Source: an uncultured Acetatifactor sp. (GTDB lineage: Bacteria > Bacillota > Clostridia > Lachnospirales > Lachnospiraceae). Taken from it: a DNA stretch of 8,569 bases. The position numbers and the translations under genes were made by a program. Below the pieces are notes generated by a model. It was given only the letters and a program-made list of their open reading frames with translations, was not told the DNA's origin and did no database searches. Each line of letters opens with the position of its first letter. The first letter of the stretch is position 1. The stretch lies in NCBI GenBank assembly GCA_910587555.1, contig CAJULV010000093.1:1-8569 (forward strand). Direction: 5' to 3'. Shown here piece after piece: positions 1-5,223 of this stretch.

Positions 1-177
1 ATATACTATATTGAGTTTTCACGTGACTTAACTGAACTTAATCAGCAGACACTAACTAAAAATTATGAAATGTCCGAGCTTTGTAACAATTCAGGCTGTT
101 TTTTAGCTGACCGAATGATTGGCTCGGACACTTCTGTGACATTTGGGTTTTACAATGTCCTTACCATAAAAAAATAG
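1..177 (+). CDS. 3' end of an unrecognised CDS (partial, runs in from left edge)
   Basis: Reading frame 1 is open from the first base to a TAG at 175-177, giving 58 codons with no stop in AT-rich DNA. The visible C-terminus ends in FGFYNVLTIKK and has ordinary amino-acid composition, with hydrophobic and charged residues mixed. No initiation site is needed inside the window; the only in-frame ATGs (70 and 115) lack a ribosome binding site. I do not recognise the family and assign no function. No clear terminator follows the stop. The alternative is that this is a chance open frame in non-coding DNA, which cannot be excluded because an inverted repeat (68-79 with 122-133) lies inside it. Confidence 0.4.
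   Translation: MYYIEFSRDLTELNQQTLTKNYEMSELCNNSGCFLADRMIGSDTSVTFGFYNVLTIKK
68..133. repeat. 12-bp imperfect inverted repeat with structured interior
   Basis: The arm 68-79 (AAATGTCCGAGC) pairs with 122-133 with one mismatch; the central TGTCCGAGC/GCTCGGACA is perfect. The 42-base interior can fold further, with GGCT near 94-97 facing AGCT near 105-108 across a T-rich loop. It has no T-run directly after the outer stem, so it does not look like a standard terminator. It may be a protein-binding or structured RNA site, or a coincidence inside the partial coding frame. Confidence 0.4.
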
Positions 178-249
178 TATGGGGATTTGAGGGAGAACCG
201 CCTGGAAATAGGGTGATAAGAATCGTCCTCATGTGTAAAACGGAGGGAT

Positions 250-362
250 GCGTATAGAGGAAAATCAGAAATCTTATTCTCCTTATTTCATATCTGGACA
301 TTCCCAATATGCAGTTCCCTATAACTGAATAATTGGCAGCCTGTTCAGAAAGCATGAATAAT
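250..362 (+). repeat. left inverted repeat: 40-bp core plus diverged outer part
   Basis: Bases 323-362 match the reverse complement of 4715-4754 at 39 of 40 positions; the single difference is T333, facing G4744. Outside the core the similarity resumes: CATATCTGGACATT at 289-302 matches the reverse complement of 4757-4770 with one mismatch. Scattered matches (ATAG-AGGAAAA, CCTTA) continue to about 250, after an 18-base difference in length. Read from the cassette outward, both copies begin ATTATTCATGC immediately next to a hairpin. A short minus-strand frame (161-355) crosses this repeat but has no ribosome binding site and is not called as a gene. Confidence 0.85.
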
Positions 363-364
363 CA

Positions 365-408
365 AAAACTCCGACGCCCGGTATCATACTGAGCGTCGGA
401 GTTCTTTT
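365..408 (-). terminator. intrinsic terminator of the leftward operon (probably bidirectional)
   Basis: An 11-bp perfect stem is formed by AACTCCGACGC at 367-377 and GCGTCGGAGTT at 393-403, with a 15-base loop. On the minus strand the stem is followed by GTTTTTGATT, a good U-tract, directly after the stop of the XRE-family gene. On the plus strand it is followed by CTTTTATT, so it may stop transcription from both sides. It abuts the 40-bp left inverted repeat. Confidence 0.88.
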
Positions 409-1012
409 ATTCGTTTTCAGAAAGGAATGCCAGCCATTTGGAACCATAAGTATCCAGATAAAACCGGTTGCCATACTCATTCTGAACAAAGCGGTCTTTT
501 ACCTGGTACCATCCCTGCAGTTCTCTTCTTAGATCTGAGTCTGGGGAAATCGGCTCCACCCAGATTTTCTTTTGGCTGCGAACTTCAGAGTGGGAGAGTG
601 GTAGCCCTTTTGGTGAATCAGGTTCGGAAAATGGAAGAGCCATAACAAATAACTCCCCAACAACATCTGAAAACGGCAAGGTGTGACCATCCGGGAAAGT
701 CAGCAAACGGTCTGCAGCGTTCACCAGCAGCCATCCATATTTGGCGGACCATACCGGCCTGCCATGAAAAGCCGGTAATGCCTGCAGTGGAATTGGCTGC
801 TTGGGATCCTGACCCTGAGTTTCAGTGCGTCCCAACAGGAAATCGGTGGTAACACCGTAGAGCTCGGCCATATTCTCAAGCTTATCTATAGAAGGAGATT
901 TCCGTTCTCCTTCCCATGCGCTGAGGGGCGGTTGGGAAATGCCAAGCTTTTCGGCAGCCTCCGTGATTTTTAATTTGTTGATTTGTCTTGCTGTTTTGAA
1001 CTGCCTTGGCAT
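407..1012 (-). CDS. XRE/Cro-CI family HTH protein with unknown C-terminal domain
   Basis: This 201-aa protein has an N-terminal helix-turn-helix of the Cro/CI (HTH_3) type at about residues 5-62. The motif covers ITEAAEKLGISQPPLSAWE followed by the usual P-S-x-x-x-L-x-x-x-A-x-x-x-x-V-x-x-D-x-L-L-G pattern. Residues 75-201 are rich in W, F and P and carry no motif I can name; they could be a ligand or partner domain. The start at 1012 has a strong GGAGGG seven bases upstream, which overlaps the stop of the AlbA-type gene, so the two are translated from one message. As last gene of the operon it ends at the left-hand terminator. By family it should be a dimeric DNA-binding repressor, plausibly of the divergent promoters at 2758-3048. 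That target is inference. Confidence 0.85.
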   Translation of the reverse strand: MPRQFKTARQINKLKITEAAEKLGISQPPLSAWEGERKSPSIDKLENMAELYGVTTDFLLGRTETQGQDPKQPIPLQALPAFHGRPVWSAKYGWLLVNAADRLLTFPDGHTLPFSDVVGELFVMALPFSEPDSPKGLPLSHSEVRSQKKIWVEPISPDSDLRRELQGWYQVKDRFVQNEYGNRFYLDTYGSKWLAFLSENE

Positions 1013-1025
1013 CTGTTGCCCTCCT

Positions 1026-2555
1026 TTATTTTTTTACAATCCACCTTCCACGCGTTTTCCCCTCACGGACTATGATCCCTTTCTCCTTCAGAAGTTTGCA
1101 AACCCTTGTCACGGTTTTTCTCGAAATATTACATTGTTCGGCTATACATTGAGAGGTTATGGTCGGATTTTCTGTGATCAAGGCCAGTATTCTTTCTTCT
1201 GTTTCGGACAATGCTTTTTCCTGATTAGAGACATTAGGGACACGATTAGGGACATTGGAGACATTTGCATTATCGTTTACAATGCCGTTTCTGTTTTCAT
1301 TCTGTTGGAGAAAATGTGGGTGAATCAGGAGAGTGGTGCAGAATGACAGTCGCTCAGGATCCGTTTCAAAAACGGGCTTAGGAGAACCGTTTCGCTCCAA
1401 TGCATTTAATATTTTTCGGAAACCGGTGTTGCGTCCCTCTGTCAGATGCATTTCCTTTAGAAATTCACCAATACGGCGGTTGCGGTACCGTCTGTTAAAT
1501 ACGCGGTAAGTTCGCAATCCTTCCTCCGTGATAGAGCGGTCCGCGCCGGGATGGCTGACAATCTCAATTCTGTCCGGCAGAACACGCACTTCAATCGGCT
1601 CACGGACATCATACCCTTTGTGGTATGCGGCGTTGCAGAGACTTTCTTCTACAGCGGCATAAGGGTAGTTGAAAAAGCGGTCGGCCTCCGCACGGTCCGG
1701 ATGCTTTATCACCTGCTCTGTGATGATGTTGTTGCGGATATATAACAGCGCATCACGGAGCTGCTGGTGAAGGGGACCTTTAAAAGTTTTTTCGATAATT
1801 TTATCTCCACCCAGGTCATCCGGGAACTGAACGACATCTATCTGCGCATAAGGAAAGAAACGCTGCGGCTCCAGGCTGAAGAACATGAGTCCGACATTTT
1901 TCGGCTTGGTGTATTCCGGCAAAGAATTTACAATGTTCATATTCCGGCACAGATCCACAAACTCCATATGTTTTGATTCTTCATAAAGAGAACTGCCGAT
2001 CTCTTTCAGATAAGCCTGAATGAGCGTAAGGTTTAGATCTGTCAGATCGGCTTCATGATTGATCCTGTCATCAAAAGGTACATTGTTTGCCAGGTTGTAT
2101 AAATCCCGTTTTTCTTCTTCGGAAGGAGCTATCGTGCTGGCCATTTTTCGTATATAGTAAACACGTTCTTTCTCTCCCTTAGCCATAGACTTCGGAGAGG
2201 AATATGGACGCAGGTAGCCGCCGGGCGCCCAGATTACAATAAATTTCTTGCCTTTATAATCCGCAACCTCTACAATAGGGAGATATTCCGGCTGGATGCG
2301 TTTGCATTTGTTCAGCATATCTTTTAGATAATGGTCAATCTTTTCGGGAGGGAAGCCCTGCAGGGAATCCGGGCGGCCTTCTTTTTCTTTTACGCCGATG
2401 ACGATATATCCCCCGCCCCAGTTATCAATATCATTTGCAAAAGCACAGATCGTTTTCAGGGAAGCCTCTGCGTCCCATGTTTCCTTAAATTCAATTCTTG
2501 CCCATTCTACAACACTTCCGGAGAGAAGTGTTTTTATATTAGTTGGAACAGCCAT
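1026..2555 (-). CDS. AlbA_2 (Schlafen-type) / GHKL-ATPase-like / winged-helix protein
   Basis: The 509-aa product shows three parts. Residues about 14-140 look like an AlbA_2 (Schlafen AlbA) domain: ARIEFKETWD, then AFANDIDNWGGGYIVIGV, the usual acidic-x-Lys start and GG-Y-x-x-x-GV strand. Residues about 299-382 resemble the HATPase_c_4 region of this family: E303-x-x-x-x-N308-A-x-x-H312, then RIEIVSHPG, then GRNTGFRKI. Residues about 450-509 form a winged helix (LSETEERILALI, CNISRKTVTRVCKLLKEKG). A low-complexity linker at 418-447 is rich in N, V and P. The start at 2555 has GAGGTGA upstream and overlaps the preceding gene by 17 bases. Related proteins are usually annotated as ATP-binding or RNA-binding transcriptional regulators. 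A Schlafen-like RNA-targeting or defence role is only a possibility. Confidence 0.85.
   Translation of the reverse strand: MAVPTNIKTLLSGSVVEWARIEFKETWDAEASLKTICAFANDIDNWGGGYIVIGVKEKEGRPDSLQGFPPEKIDHYLKDMLNKCKRIQPEYLPIVEVADYKGKKFIVIWAPGGYLRPYSSPKSMAKGEKERVYYIRKMASTIAPSEEEKRDLYNLANNVPFDDRINHEADLTDLNLTLIQAYLKEIGSSLYEESKHMEFVDLCRNMNIVNSLPEYTKPKNVGLMFFSLEPQRFFPYAQIDVVQFPDDLGGDKIIEKTFKGPLHQQLRDALLYIRNNIITEQVIKHPDRAEADRFFNYPYAAVEESLCNAAYHKGYDVREPIEVRVLPDRIEIVSHPGADRSITEEGLRTYRVFNRRYRNRRIGEFLKEMHLTEGRNTGFRKILNALERNGSPKPVFETDPERLSFCTTLLIHPHFLQQNENRNGIVNDNANVSNVPNRVPNVSNQEKALSETEERILALITENPTITSQCIAEQCNISRKTVTRVCKLLKEKGIIVREGKTRGRWIVKK
1223..1264 (-). repeat. 21-nt tandem repeat in the coding linker
   Basis: Two adjacent 21-base units, 1223-1243 and 1244-1264, match at 17 of 21 positions (GATTAGRGACATT core). 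On the minus strand they encode NVSNVPNRVPNVSN, residues 431-444 of the AlbA_2/winged-helix protein. The unit is seven codons, so copy-number change would preserve frame and alter only the length of the flexible linker before the C-terminal winged helix. Confidence 0.75.
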
Positions 2556-2757
2556 GATCCGTCACCTCAGTTTTAGATTTTATATATTTTCCGCTCTTAA
2601 TTCTTGCGTCTGCAGGCTTTTCTGCCGTTTCCGGTATGATCCATGTCTGGCCGGCTCTTTGGACGCCTTCGATACGGTTCTCTTTACAAAGGATTGCTAC
2701 CCGCCGTCTGGAGAGTCCCCATTTTTCGGCGGCTTCACTCGTTGAAATATATTTCAT
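2539..2757 (-). CDS. small HTH protein, excisionase/MerR-like fold
   Basis: This 72-aa protein carries a single helix-turn-helix of the HTH_17/excisionase type: ISTSEAAEKWGLSRRRVAIL at residues 4-23, followed by ENRIEGVQRAGQTWIIP, the wing with its G-x-x-W-x-I-P signature. The C-terminal tail (about 45-72) is basic and unstructured-looking. The start at 2757 is supported by AAGGAG eight bases upstream and a near-consensus promoter 33 bases upstream. It is the first gene of the leftward operon; its stop overlaps the start of the AlbA-type gene by 17 bases. Small proteins of this type act as recombination directionality factors for tyrosine recombinases or as local repressors. The divergently transcribed recombinase makes either role plausible, but neither is shown here. 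Confidence 0.82.
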   Translation of the reverse strand: MKYISTSEAAEKWGLSRRRVAILCKENRIEGVQRAGQTWIIPETAEKPADARIKSGKYIKSKTEVTDHGCSN

Positions 2758-2789
2758 AGTAGTCGCTCCTTGTTTCTTTTGCTATATCT

Positions 2790-2818
2790 ATTATATTCAC
2801 ATCGGAGAATAATATCAA
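2790..2818 (-). promoter_or_regulatory. sigma-A promoter of the leftward operon
   Basis: On the minus strand, TTGATA (2818-2813, 5/6 to consensus) and TATAAT (2795-2790, 6/6) are separated by exactly 17 bases. Predicted transcription starts near 2783, leaving a leader of about 25 bases with an AAGGAG site. A small AGGGA-TT-TCCCT palindrome at 2818-2829 touches the -35 box and could be an operator. Confidence 0.78.
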
Positions 2819-2881
2819 GGGATTTCCCTAAAAATTCAGAGGTACATAGACTATATTCTTTGAAAATCTGTCTGAGGCGGC

Positions 2882-2907
2882 TTAAACATAATGCCAATTA
2901 TGTTTAA
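2882..2907. repeat. palindromic pair of TTAAACATAAT motifs
   Basis: TTAAACATAAT at 2882-2892 faces its exact reverse complement at 2897-2907 across the 4-base spacer GCCA. It lies midway in the divergent intergenic region. The architecture of 11-bp inverted arms with a short spacer fits an operator for a dimeric regulator. It also fits a binding site pair for a tyrosine recombinase, although core spacers are usually 6-8 bases. Confidence 0.8.
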
Positions 2908-2943
2908 CTGAGAAGATGTGGATGGGTAAAAATCAGTTCTGAG

Positions 2944-2990
2944 TTAAACACAATCAGTGCCAAGCCCATGAAAATCAAGTTAAACACAAT
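2944..2990 (+). repeat. two direct TTAAACACAAT motifs
   Basis: TTAAACACAAT occurs at 2944-2954 and again at 2980-2990, a 36-base step, both in the orientation of the first palindrome arm. With the palindrome this gives four copies of TTAAACAYAAT between the divergent operons. The array is probably bound by one of the locally encoded HTH proteins or by the recombinase. Confidence 0.8.
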
Positions 2991-2999
2991 CGAATCGCG

Positions 3000-3028
3000 T
3001 TGTAATATCGGTTTCTCATTTGTGTAAT
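3000..3028 (+). promoter_or_regulatory. candidate promoter for the recombinase-sortase operon
   Basis: TTGTAA at 3000-3005 and TGTAAT at 3023-3028 are 17 bases apart, each a fair match to sigma-A hexamers. Transcription would begin near 3035, on top of the Shine-Dalgarno, which is uncomfortably close. An alternative is TTAAAC (2980) with TAATAT (3003), which would put the -35 box inside the last TTAAACACAAT motif and make it directly repressible. Confidence 0.3.
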
Positions 3029-3034
3029 GTAAGT

Positions 3035-3040
3035 AGGAGG
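3035..3040 (+). promoter_or_regulatory. ribosome binding site deciding the recombinase start
   Basis: AGGAGG is 2 bases from the ATG at 3043 and 8 bases from the ATG at 3049. The latter spacing is normal, so 3049 is taken as the start. Confidence 0.8.
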
Positions 3041-3048
3041 CGATGCTT

Positions 3049-3879
3049 ATGTTACATGGATTCAAAGACTATTTATTGGACATGGGAAAATCAGAGAATA
3101 CAGCGGCAGCATATTTGCGGGATGCAAAATTGTTTCTGGTCTGGTGCAAGGATAGTTTTGGGGATGAGCCGAAGCTGCTGCACAGGGCCAATATTCAGGA
3201 ATACATTTCTTATATGCGCAATGTGCGTGGATATCATCCAAAGACCGTAAACCACCATCTGTCTTCCCTGCGAAGTCTGAACGAGTATTTAATCACGAGC
3301 GGCAGGCAGACGGAAGCTGCGGTGCTGGACAGTGATTTCATGAAAAGCCAGATCCAGTATGCCAGCCCCTGTACGGTGGAGAAAAAGGACGTGGAGGCAT
3401 TCCGCCAGCGTCTTTTGGAAAGCGGAAGTAAGCGGGACTTTTGCATTGTCACGCTCTATGCTTATTCCGGGAGCCGGCGCAGTGAGTGCGTCAATCTGAA
3501 ACTGGGCCAGATTGACCTGACGGCCAAGGAGCTTCGGATTGTCGGTAAGGGAGACAAGCACCGGCTGGTCTATCTCAATGATAAGATTGTCAATGCCATC
3601 CGGGAATACCTGAAAGTGCGGGACTCGGACAGTCCATATCTGTTTGTCAGCCGCCAGAATGGGAAACAGAGTCCTTCGAGGATCAACCAGATATTTAACC
3701 AGTATTCGGATGTGATTACCCCGAAGACGCTGCGGCACTATTTCTGTTCTAATGCGTTGCAGAACGGTTATGCCATTCATGAGGTCGCAAACCAGGCAGG
3801 TCACAGCAATGTCCAGACAACTTTAATTTACAGTAACCCTACAGTAAAGGAGATGAAAGAGAAAGCCAACCGGCTGTGA
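3049..3879 (+). CDS. tyrosine recombinase (integrase/Xer-like)
   Basis: This 276-aa protein has the full two-domain layout of a small tyrosine recombinase. An N-terminal SAM-like core-binding domain spans about residues 1-90 (GKSENTAAAYLRDAKLFLVW; TVNHHLSSLRSLNEYL). The catalytic domain spans about 108-276. Visible active-site residues are R143 (YSGSRRSE), K167 (VGKGDKHR), R229 in TPKTLRHYF, H252 (AGHSNVQTT) and nucleophile Y261 (LIYSN). The HxxR box reads K226-T-L-R, a Lys for His change that occurs in some family members, so the enzyme is probably active. By family it cleaves and rejoins DNA at specific short sites through a 3'-phosphotyrosine intermediate. It sits within a 40-bp inverted-repeat pair and opposite an excisionase-like gene. 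The substrate sites are not proven. Confidence 0.92.
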   Translation: MLHGFKDYLLDMGKSENTAAAYLRDAKLFLVWCKDSFGDEPKLLHRANIQEYISYMRNVRGYHPKTVNHHLSSLRSLNEYLITSGRQTEAAVLDSDFMKSQIQYASPCTVEKKDVEAFRQRLLESGSKRDFCIVTLYAYSGSRRSECVNLKLGQIDLTAKELRIVGKGDKHRLVYLNDKIVNAIREYLKVRDSDSPYLFVSRQNGKQSPSRINQIFNQYSDVITPKTLRHYFCSNALQNGYAIHEVANQAGHSNVQTTLIYSNPTVKEMKEKANRL

Positions 3880-3885
3880 ACAACT

Positions 3886-4662
3886 ATGAAAAAGAAAAGA
3901 TTATATATGATACTCATTTTATTTTTTACAGGAATTTTTGTTTTAGGTGCCTTCCAGATTTATCGGCAGCTCAGAGAGTACGGCGAAGGGGATTCCGTCT
4001 ATACTGACATAGAGCAGTATGTCCGGATAGAGGAGGAGTCCGAAGGCGATAGCAATGGACAGGAAAATGAAAGTCAGTCTGGAGAGAACGAGCCGGATGT
4101 CAACTGGCCGGCCGTGGATTTTGCTGCGCTTGCCGAAATTAATCCGGATATTGTGGCATGGATTTATATTGAAGGCACAGAAATCAATTATCCGGTTGTA
4201 CAGGGATCAGATAATCAGTATTACCTGAAGCATTTATTCAATGGGAAATGGAATAGCTCCGGATGTATCTTCCTTGACAGCCGGAACACACCGGATTTCT
4301 CAGACCGACACAGCATTATCTATGGGCATCATATGAAAAACGGTACCATGTTTTCCGGTTTGACAGAATACAAAAAGCAGGAGTTTTATGATGCGCATCC
4401 GGTCACACTGCTCATGACACCGGATCAGAATTTCAGAGTAGAAATCTTTGCCGGTTATGTGGCCAGTGTGAAAGATAATGCATGGGAGATAGCCATGGAA
4501 TCTGATGCGGAATTTGAAAACTGGTTGACAGAAACAAAAGAACGCTCCTGCTTTGAAAGTGAAATTGCCCCGGCAGCCACAGATCATGTCATAACGCTTT
4601 CTACCTGCAGCTATGAGTTTGATAACGCAAGGTTTGTATTGATTGGAAGAGTTACGGAATAG
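3886..4662 (+). CDS. srtB: class B sortase
   Basis: This 258-aa membrane-anchored transpeptidase has an N-terminal signal-anchor at about residues 5-25. An acidic linker rich in E, S, G and N covers about 40-72, and the sortase B fold spans about 78-256. Catalytic residues are visible: H148 in IIYGHHMKNGTMF, C241 in TLSTC and R249 in NARFVLIGR. By family it cleaves an NPxTN-like sorting signal and links the protein to peptidoglycan or a pilin. No candidate substrate with a C-terminal sorting signal is in the window. The gene starts 6 bases after the recombinase stop and lacks a good Shine-Dalgarno, suggesting translation by reinitiation or coupling. A second in-frame ATG (codon 8) has no better site. 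It is followed at once by a terminator. Confidence 0.93.
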   Translation: MKKKRLYMILILFFTGIFVLGAFQIYRQLREYGEGDSVYTDIEQYVRIEEESEGDSNGQENESQSGENEPDVNWPAVDFAALAEINPDIVAWIYIEGTEINYPVVQGSDNQYYLKHLFNGKWNSSGCIFLDSRNTPDFSDRHSIIYGHHMKNGTMFSGLTEYKKQEFYDAHPVTLLMTPDQNFRVEIFAGYVASVKDNAWEIAMESDAEFENWLTETKERSCFESEIAPAATDHVITLSTCSYEFDNARFVLIGRVTE

Positions 4663-4672
4663 GAAATAGGTA

Positions 4673-4713
4673 AAGCCCTGATATCCGCATCAAATCGTGG
4701 AGTATCAGGGCTT
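4673..4713 (+). terminator. terminator-like hairpin after the sortase gene
   Basis: An 11-bp perfect stem is formed by AAGCCCTGATA (4673-4683) and TATCAGGGCTT (4703-4713), with a 19-base loop. It begins 11 bases after the sortase stop. The trailing sequence CATTATTC is only moderately U-rich. It mirrors the hairpin at 367-403 and likewise abuts the 40-bp inverted repeat. Confidence 0.75.
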
Positions 4714-4714
4714 C

Positions 4715-4802
4715 ATTATTCATGCTTTCTGAACAGGCTGCCAGTTATTCAGTTTTAATGTTCAGATATGTTGTAAGGGGAAAATGTGTTTTCCTGCTAT
4801 CA
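4715..4802 (-). repeat. right inverted repeat: 40-bp core plus diverged outer part
   Basis: The core 4715-4754 is the inverse partner of 323-362 (39/40). The outer part keeps AATGTTCAGATATG at 4757-4770 and patches up to about 4802, matching 250-302 with gaps. The region 4663-4839 otherwise holds only the sortase terminator and the 3' flank of the 124-aa gene. A weak GGAAAA-TGTG-TTTTCC hairpin at 4779-4794 has no clear U-tract. Confidence 0.85.
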
Positions 4803-4839
4803 CCTCTTTCCATTTAAAATCGTTTATTACCATAAAGGC

Positions 4840-5214
4840 CTACTTGCCTGAATCAATCAGTCTGATTTCATATACAACAGGATAGTAGAACGGAGTTTCT
4901 TCATTAAAGGCATCTTTCACTGTGACTTTGACAGAGCTGCCAGAAGGAATATCTTTTGCGGAAATCTTCTTTCCGTCTGCGTCAAGCAACTTTGTATCCT
5001 TGCTGATGCCAAGTGAATTAGCTGGGTTTCCATAGATCTCCGTGGTACGTTCCACAATGAGGCGGGTTTCACCGTCAGGCTGTGTGACCGTTTCTTTTAC
5101 AACAGCTTCAAAGGATCTTTGCGACCATTTTGGTGACTGTGTAAACAGCCCAATTGCACAGACGGCTATGATAAGGATAATGCCGCCGAAAATGACAGTC
5201 TTTTTTCTCTTCAT
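4840..5214 (-). CDS. membrane-anchored 124-aa protein of the ABC operon
   Basis: The N-terminus is MKRKKTVIFGGIILIIAVCA, a basic stretch followed by a hydrophobic segment at about residues 6-24. It is therefore a signal anchor or a signal peptide, though C19 lacks a clear lipobox. The remaining hundred residues are extracytoplasmic, rich in K, T, E and V, with strand-like segments (SFEAVVKETV, TRLIVERTTEIYG, SSVKVTVKDAF, YPVVYEIRLI). This pattern resembles small beta-barrel/OB-like secreted proteins such as the DUF3221 type, but I cannot assign a family firmly. A GTGAGG ribosome site overlaps the permease stop, and the start lies 9 bases beyond it, so the gene is coupled to the transporter and probably serves it. 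Function is unknown. Confidence 0.8.
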   Translation of the reverse strand: MKRKKTVIFGGIILIIAVCAIGLFTQSPKWSQRSFEAVVKETVTQPDGETRLIVERTTEIYGNPANSLGISKDTKLLDADGKKISAKDIPSGSSVKVTVKDAFNEETPFYYPVVYEIRLIDSGK

Positions 5215-5223
5215 ATCCGTACC

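Noticed and set aside
68..133. Integron-type attC site
   Set aside because: The nested inverted repeat lacks the GTTRRRY/RYYYAAC boxes expected of an attC site.
161..355. 64-codon minus-strand frame starting inside the left inverted repeat
   Set aside because: No ribosome binding site, and it crosses the repeat. The right repeat reads a similar short peptide start (MLSEQAA) that soon diverges, so the similarity comes from the DNA repeat rather than a conserved protein.
939..1346. 135-codon plus-strand frame
   Set aside because: It lies antisense to the XRE and AlbA-type genes, has Cys/Phe-rich composition typical of a shadow frame, and has no ribosome site.
2882..2990. CRISPR array or iteron origin
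   Set aside because: The repeat units are only 11 bp, irregularly spaced, partly inverted and few, with no Cas or replication initiator gene nearby.
3289..3804. 171-codon minus-strand frame opposite the recombinase
   Set aside because: It is the antisense shadow of a gene with a complete catalytic set, and it has no ribosome site or recognisable domain.
4779..4794. GGAAAA-TGTG-TTTTCC hairpin as terminator of the 124-aa gene
   Set aside because: Only a 6-bp A/T-rich stem with no U-tract on the minus strand; too weak to call.
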